The notes beneath the pieces were generated by a model. That model made no database searches, was not told the origin of the DNA, and saw only the letters and a program-made list of their open reading frames with translations. Made by a program: the position numbers and the translations under genes. A DNA stretch of 64,000 bases from Nitrospirales bacterium (GTDB taxonomy: Bacteria > Nitrospirota > Nitrospiria > Nitrospirales > UBA8639): positions 1-64,000 of the forward strand of contig JAAXIB010000084.1 of NCBI GenBank assembly GCA_012270585.1, written 5' to 3'. How positions within the stretch are numbered: position 1 is the stretch's first letter; every line of letters begins with the position of its first letter. This document shows, one piece after another, positions 60,876-64,000 of the stretch.

Positions 60876-61421
60876 GTGAACGCCGTGAACTATTGCAGCG
60901 CCTGCGGCGCACTCCTCATCATGAAAATCCCCGATGGGGATACGTTGCTTCGATCCGTCTGTGAACGCTGTCACACCGTTCACTATGAAAATCCGAAAAT
61001 CGTGGTGGGCTGTCTTCCCGAATGGGAGGATCGAATCCTCCTGTGCAAGCGGGCCATCGAGCCGCGTTATGGCCTCTGGACGTTTCCCGCAGGATTCATG
61101 GAACAGGACGAAACCCTGGAAGAAGCCGCGGCTCGTGAGACCCTCGAAGAAGCCGAAGCCGAGGTGGAGATCGCTCAACTGTATGCGGTCTTCAGCATCC
61201 CTCACGTCAACCAGGTGTACGTCGTGTTTCGCGGAACCATGAAAAAGGCCGCGTTCGGCGCGGGGACGGAAAGCCTGGAAGTCGCTCTGTTTAAACGAGA
61301 CGAGGTGCCGTGGTCGAAGCTGGCGTTTCGGGTGATTCACGAAATACTGGAGCGCTATTGCAAAGACGGCACACACGCTCCGGTTCACGTGGGAACCATC
61401 ATCGACCCTCGACAACGGTAG
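60876..61421 (+). CDS. NUDIX hydrolase with zinc ribbon
   Basis: A 181-residue hydrolase. The N-terminal zinc ribbon CSACGALL...CERCHTVHYENP is like that of NudC-type NADH pyrophosphatases, and the NUDIX box is GFMEQDETLEEAAARETLEEAEAEV. Substrate unknown. The start is a GTG, with another three codons later. Its TAG stop comes from a family A palindrome. Confidence 0.87.
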   Translation: MNAVNYCSACGALLIMKIPDGDTLLRSVCERCHTVHYENPKIVVGCLPEWEDRILLCKRAIEPRYGLWTFPAGFMEQDETLEEAAARETLEEAEAEVEIAQLYAVFSIPHVNQVYVVFRGTMKKAAFGAGTESLEVALFKRDEVPWSKLAFRVIHEILERYCKDGTHAPVHVGTIIDPRQR

Positions 61422-61445
61422 GGATCAACGATCGTTGATCCCTAC
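61418..61445. repeat. Family A palindrome, copy 4, giving both stops of a convergent gene pair
   Basis: A perfect 28-bp palindrome: GTAGGGATCAACGA and its complement, core CGATCG. Its left end is the TAG of the NUDIX gene (plus strand) and its right end, read on the minus strand, is the TAG of the YqaA-like gene. Confidence 0.95.
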
Positions 61446-61867
61446 GAGGCCGCGTATACGATGACGCCGTACCGTAGGGCTTTCCCGATGGCGATCCACA
61501 CCAACGCCGCCAGCCAATGCACGCGGAGCCACCCACCGACCAGACACAACGAGTCTCCCACTACGGGCACCCACGACAAGAGCAGAACCGGGCTCCCCCA
61601 TTGTTGCAACCACCGGATAGATCGCTGATGCCGGGGTTGGGTGAACCGTGAGGCCGGATACCACCACCCGAAAAAACGTCCGACGGCCCACATGCTCATC
61701 CCGCCCAACGTATTCCCTGCAGAGGCCACTGCCAAGAGGACCCATGGATCATACTCACCCCTGACCGCCAATATCGCCAACACGACCTCGGACCCACCCG
61801 GCAGCAAGGTGGCGGCAAGAAAGGCGCTCAGAAACAAGGTCAGGAGGCCGGACCCTTCAAAGGTCAT
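61442..61867 (-). CDS. YqaA/DedA-like membrane protein
   Basis: A 141-residue protein with about four spans: FLSAFLAATLLPGGSEVVLAIL, VLLAVASAGNTLGGMSMWAVGRFFG, LLSWVPVVGDSLCLVGGWLR and LAALVWIAIGKALRYGVI. The GN-x2-GG and PVVGD-x-L motifs are those of the YqaA branch. Its stop is inside a family A palindrome. It overlaps the MOSC gene stop by four bases. Confidence 0.86.
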   Translation of the reverse strand: MTFEGSGLLTLFLSAFLAATLLPGGSEVVLAILAVRGEYDPWVLLAVASAGNTLGGMSMWAVGRFFGWWYPASRFTQPRHQRSIRWLQQWGSPVLLLSWVPVVGDSLCLVGGWLRVHWLAALVWIAIGKALRYGVIVYAAS

Positions 61868-62340
61868 GACGCTGCGTCACTATCCTCCACCCAAAACACC
61901 GGATCCCCGACCACGATCTCGCCATCGTCCAACACCTCGCCAAACGCCCCACCGGCCCAGGCCCGGGACATGGCGGCTTGCAGTCCCGGCCAGGCTTCCT
62001 CCATGCGTTCACACGGCTTCGTTTCACCTAGGATGCGAATGCGACACGATCCGATACCGAGCACGCGCTTCCCGGAACGGGATAAGCTGAGGCCGCGGAT
62101 CAACAAATTCGCCCGGCGCGCGGAAGGCGACAACCGGCCGTGGACTTCCGTCATCAACTCCGCCCAGATTTCCCGTTCAAGGATGGTGACCTGTCGCCTG
62201 CCGCCTTGATTCGCATTGCCGGTCAGTCCCTTTCCCGATTGCAAGGTGGCCTGCTCCACGAAATCCATGGGACCACGCTTCATGCGCTTGATCCAAATGG
62301 CTTCAAGCCGGCCTTCTGCTGCCCGCGTCTTCTTCGACAC
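61864..62340 (-). CDS. MOSC-domain protein
   Basis: A 158-residue protein with the MOSC (Moco sulfurase C-terminal) pattern: GPMDFVEQATLQSGKGLTGNANQGGRRQVTILE and SPSARRANLLIRGLSL, LGIGSCRIRILGETKPCERM with the conserved Cys (PCERM). MOSC proteins handle molybdenum-cofactor-linked chemistry such as N-hydroxylated base reduction, and a MobA gene is in the same window. The start is a GTG with GGAGGCGGG upstream. Confidence 0.87.
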   Translation of the reverse strand: MSKKTRAAEGRLEAIWIKRMKRGPMDFVEQATLQSGKGLTGNANQGGRRQVTILEREIWAELMTEVHGRLSPSARRANLLIRGLSLSRSGKRVLGIGSCRIRILGETKPCERMEEAWPGLQAAMSRAWAGGAFGEVLDDGEIVVGDPVFWVEDSDAAS

Positions 62341-62371
62341 GATCCCGCCTCCGATTCCACCGAAATTCGTT

Positions 62372-62400
62372 TTGACTCTCCGATGCCGACGTTTTATAGT
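62372..62400 (+). promoter_or_regulatory. Promoter for a likely leaderless mRNA
   Basis: TTGACT (62372-62377), a 17-base spacer and TATAGT (62395-62400), only five bases before the ATG at 62406. Transcription should start at the ATG, so no 5' leader is expected. Confidence 0.7.
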
Positions 62401-62405
62401 AAATT

Positions 62406-62981
62406 ATGGTGCGACAGAATAGCCGACGCCAACCCAAAATCCAAACGGCCACAACAAGAGGCGTGCGGCCGCACGTCCTCCTGCTCGTGCTGGGAGGAAG
62501 CCTGTGCGGGCTCTGGTCCGGACAGGCCATGGCCGAACATCCCTCCCCGCTTCCCATGCCGTTTGAACTGGTCAAAGAATTAGTGGGGACTTGGCAGGGC
62601 AGCAAACAGGCGCTCGACGGGCAGGAAATCATCACCGTCGAATATTCATTAACAGCAAACGGCACCGCGGTTTTCGAACGCTTCTTCCCCGGCACGCCTA
62701 AGGAAATGATCTCGATCTATTCACAAGACGGGCACGAAATGGTCATGACGCATTACTGCCTGTTGGGTAACCAGCCACGCATGCGAACCAGCAGCCCGGT
62801 GACCGGCAATTCCATTACCCTATCCTATATCGACGGCACGGGCATGCGTTCCTTTCACGACAAGCACATGCACGAGCTCACCCTCACCTTTATCGACGAC
62901 CGTCATATCAACCATGAATGGACGGTATTCGAAAACGGCCGAAAACAAGCCACCCATTCGTTTGCCTTTGCCCGACAATAA
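62406..62981 (+). CDS. Exported DUF1579-like protein
   Basis: A 191-residue protein with an extended signal peptide (VLLLVLGGSLCGLWSGQAMAEH) and a small beta-barrel-like domain: VKELVGTWQGSKQALDGQEI, TVEYSLTANGTAVFERFFPGTPKEMISIY and MTHYCLLGNQPRM. This resembles DUF1579-type barrels; function unknown. No ribosome-binding site is present, which fits the leaderless promoter at 62372. Confidence 0.72.
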   Translation: MVRQNSRRQPKIQTATTRGVRPHVLLLVLGGSLCGLWSGQAMAEHPSPLPMPFELVKELVGTWQGSKQALDGQEIITVEYSLTANGTAVFERFFPGTPKEMISIYSQDGHEMVMTHYCLLGNQPRMRTSSPVTGNSITLSYIDGTGMRSFHDKHMHELTLTFIDDRHINHEWTVFENGRKQATHSFAFARQ

Positions 62982-63009
62982 GTGCTCTTAAAGCCAAGGA
63001 GGGTTCGGC

Positions 63010-63192
63010 ATGACGTTGAAGCGGTTCTTCACCGAAGCGCTCGAAGAACAACTCCGCCGCTGCTCCAGTGACACCGAGGCACCTTGGATGGTCGGGTTCG
63101 GCGCGCTCTCCGACCTTTCGGATGAAAACCGCCGCGTCCTTACCGTCATCGAGCAGGAATTCGAGACGCTCTCCCCCGAAGACCTGACATGA
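63010..63192 (+). CDS. VapB-like antitoxin
   Basis: A 60-residue acidic protein (MTLKRFFTEALEEQLRRC...FETLSPEDLT) of the type found directly before VapC toxins, containing PWMVGFGALSDLSDENRRVL. GGAGG lies upstream. Its stop overlaps the start of a truncated VapC frame by four bases, the usual VapBC arrangement. Confidence 0.72.
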   Translation: MTLKRFFTEALEEQLRRCSSDTEAPWMVGFGALSDLSDENRRVLTVIEQEFETLSPEDLT

Positions 63193-63292
63193 TCCTCAAC
63201 ACCAATGCCTTCTCCGCGTGGGTGGAAGGGCTCGCGACGGATGTGCCGGCCATGCCCCGGGATGCCGTAGCCACGAATGCAAAGAGGCCGCT
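63189..63292 (+). pseudogene. VapC-type PIN toxin remnant
   Basis: The frame opens MILNTNAFSAWVEGLA, the N-terminus of a PIN-domain toxin, but the usual first catalytic Asp (DTNA) is Asn, and family likeness ends after about 20 residues. The remaining open frame runs into a palindromic repeat (63293-63322). The toxin is therefore lost while the antitoxin remains. Confidence 0.72.
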
Positions 63293-63322
63293 GTCGGGTT
63301 ACGCTTCGCTAACCCGACCTAC
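63293..63322. repeat. GTCGGGTTACG-type palindromic repeat (family E)
   Basis: GTCGGGTTACG, CTTCG loop, CTAACCCGAC then CTAC, a dispersed repeat type known from many bacteria. It sits at the point where the VapC remnant loses likeness to its family. Confidence 0.85.
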
Positions 63323-63347
63323 CCGCTCCAAGCTGGATGAGGCACGT

Positions 63348-63854
63348 TCACAGATCCAAGCTCTCCACCACCTGCCAATCTCGGGGGTTCGTGGAATCGG
63401 CTCGAATGAGTTGGAGTCGGGAGACGAGAAAGGTGTCCGGCAGGTCCGGGGGCAAGGTTGTGATGATCTCCCGTTTCATGCTTTCGGGAAACACCCCGTA
63501 CAAGAGACTGACGTGCGGGTCAAAAGCACTCGTCGGTTGTTTGTCGAAGATTTCCGTAGCCCGGCGATGCGCTTCCAGGACCGGCGGAGACGGCTCGACC
63601 GGAAGAAAGAGACATCGAAAGTATAGCGATTCATAGGCCGGCTCCTTGAGCCGAATCTCGAAAGGATGCAGCGCACGCGCCAATTGTTTCGTGCGGTCGA
63701 GAAAAGGCTCCTCCTCGCCTTCGAGTCTGCCAAGCAGGGTGAGATGGGGGTCGAACGCCGGGCCGCGATAACGAGCGCTCAAGTCAGAGAGCACGCCGGC
63801 GAGCCGGTCATACGCCGTACCCGTCGGGACAAGCCAAAGATGGAACGTTCTCAC
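63348..63854 (-). CDS. 2H-phosphoesterase (2'-5' RNA ligase / ThpR-like) protein
   Basis: A 168-residue protein with the two HxT/S motifs FDPHLTLLGRL and FDPHVSLLYGV at about 36-47 and 111-122, characteristic of the 2H superfamily that opens 2',3'-cyclic phosphates. Length is right for the family. Substrate unknown. Confidence 0.85.
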   Translation of the reverse strand: MRTFHLWLVPTGTAYDRLAGVLSDLSARYRGPAFDPHLTLLGRLEGEEEPFLDRTKQLARALHPFEIRLKEPAYESLYFRCLFLPVEPSPPVLEAHRRATEIFDKQPTSAFDPHVSLLYGVFPESMKREIITTLPPDLPDTFLVSRLQLIRADSTNPRDWQVVESLDL

Positions 63855-63887
63855 GATACGACTGCTCGGACCGAGCTCGACGCGCGG

Positions 63888-64000
63888 TTACTCCACGGTC
63901 ACGCTTTTCGCCAGGTTTCGGGGGCGATCCACGTCGATGTTGCGGAGCGTCGCGATATGATACGCCAAGAGTTGCAGCGCGGCCGTAAAGGGAATCGGCG
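63888..64000 (-). CDS. glmS: Glutamine--fructose-6-phosphate aminotransferase, 3' end
   Basis: Only the last 36 codons lie in the window; the gene continues past 64000. The end [19 protein letters not shown] then [16 protein letters not shown] is the nearly invariant C-terminus of GlmS, which makes glucosamine-6-phosphate for peptidoglycan and LPS. Confidence 0.93.
   Translation of the reverse strand, partial: PIPFTAALQLLAYHIATLRNIDVDRPRNLAKSVTVE

Noticed and set aside
1-64000. tRNA genes, rRNA genes and CRISPR arrays
   Set aside because: No cloverleaf T-arm/anticodon combination, rRNA core or regularly spaced direct repeat was recognised by eye; a covariance-model search would be decisive.

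Overview
The window looks like a chromosome segment of a chemolithotrophic bacterium of the Nitrospirota (Nitrospira/Manganitrophus type). This placement is inference from gene content: two CydA-like oxidases without CydB, a nitrite-oxidoreductase-gamma-like di-haem protein, CxxHxxM cupredoxins and a giant multicopper oxidase. No rRNA or other taxonomic marker was found. Almost all of 1.4-56.9 kb is transcribed from the minus strand.

Layout: 0-1.4 kb holds a decayed IS1595-type transposase. 1.4-8.2 kb is housekeeping: secF, secD, yajC, tgt, argS, mobA. 8.2-14.9 kb is a respiratory operon with a visible promoter and terminator: two unannotated single-membrane-span peptides (37 and 38 aa), a CydA-like oxidase, and three membrane or periplasmic c-type cytochromes, the last with an NXR-gamma/ethylbenzene-dehydrogenase-type domain. 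A third tiny membrane peptide is transcribed divergently. 15.0-23.4 kb is a second CydA-like cluster with two formylglycine-generating-enzyme-like proteins lacking the catalytic cysteines, a DUF3047 protein, membrane proteins, DUF420, a tandem PCP_red protein and a methyltransferase. 23.5-36.2 kb encodes secreted metal/redox proteins: three CxxHxxM cupredoxin-like proteins, a DUF255 thioredoxin protein, a HEAT-repeat protein and a 1714-aa multicopper oxidase carrying a LysM domain.

36.3-43.6 kb has a D-amino-acid transaminase type enzyme, a chagasin-like inhibitor, a Rieske protein, DUF192, a bifunctional-nuclease-family protein, a glyoxalase-II-like hydrolase and a coiled-coil lipoprotein. 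43.9-49.9 kb is gltBD. 50.2-51.2 kb is a polyprenyl synthetase. 51.3-56.9 kb is a probable phosphonolipid pathway: split phosphonopyruvate decarboxylase, AEP transaminase, cytidylyltransferase, CDP-alcohol phosphatidyltransferase fusion and a flippase-like protein; PEP mutase is not in the window. 57.3-64 kb is mixed: queF, a frameshifted retropepsin-like gene, an accessory DUF2335 patch, DegT aminotransferase, NUDIX, YqaA, MOSC, a broken VapBC, a 2H phosphoesterase and the 3' end of glmS.

At least five families of small palindromic repeats are scattered through the window. Several sit on gene ends, where they supply stop codons, C-terminal residues and in one place the Shine-Dalgarno sequence of the next gene. 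No tRNA, rRNA, CRISPR array or intact transposon was seen.
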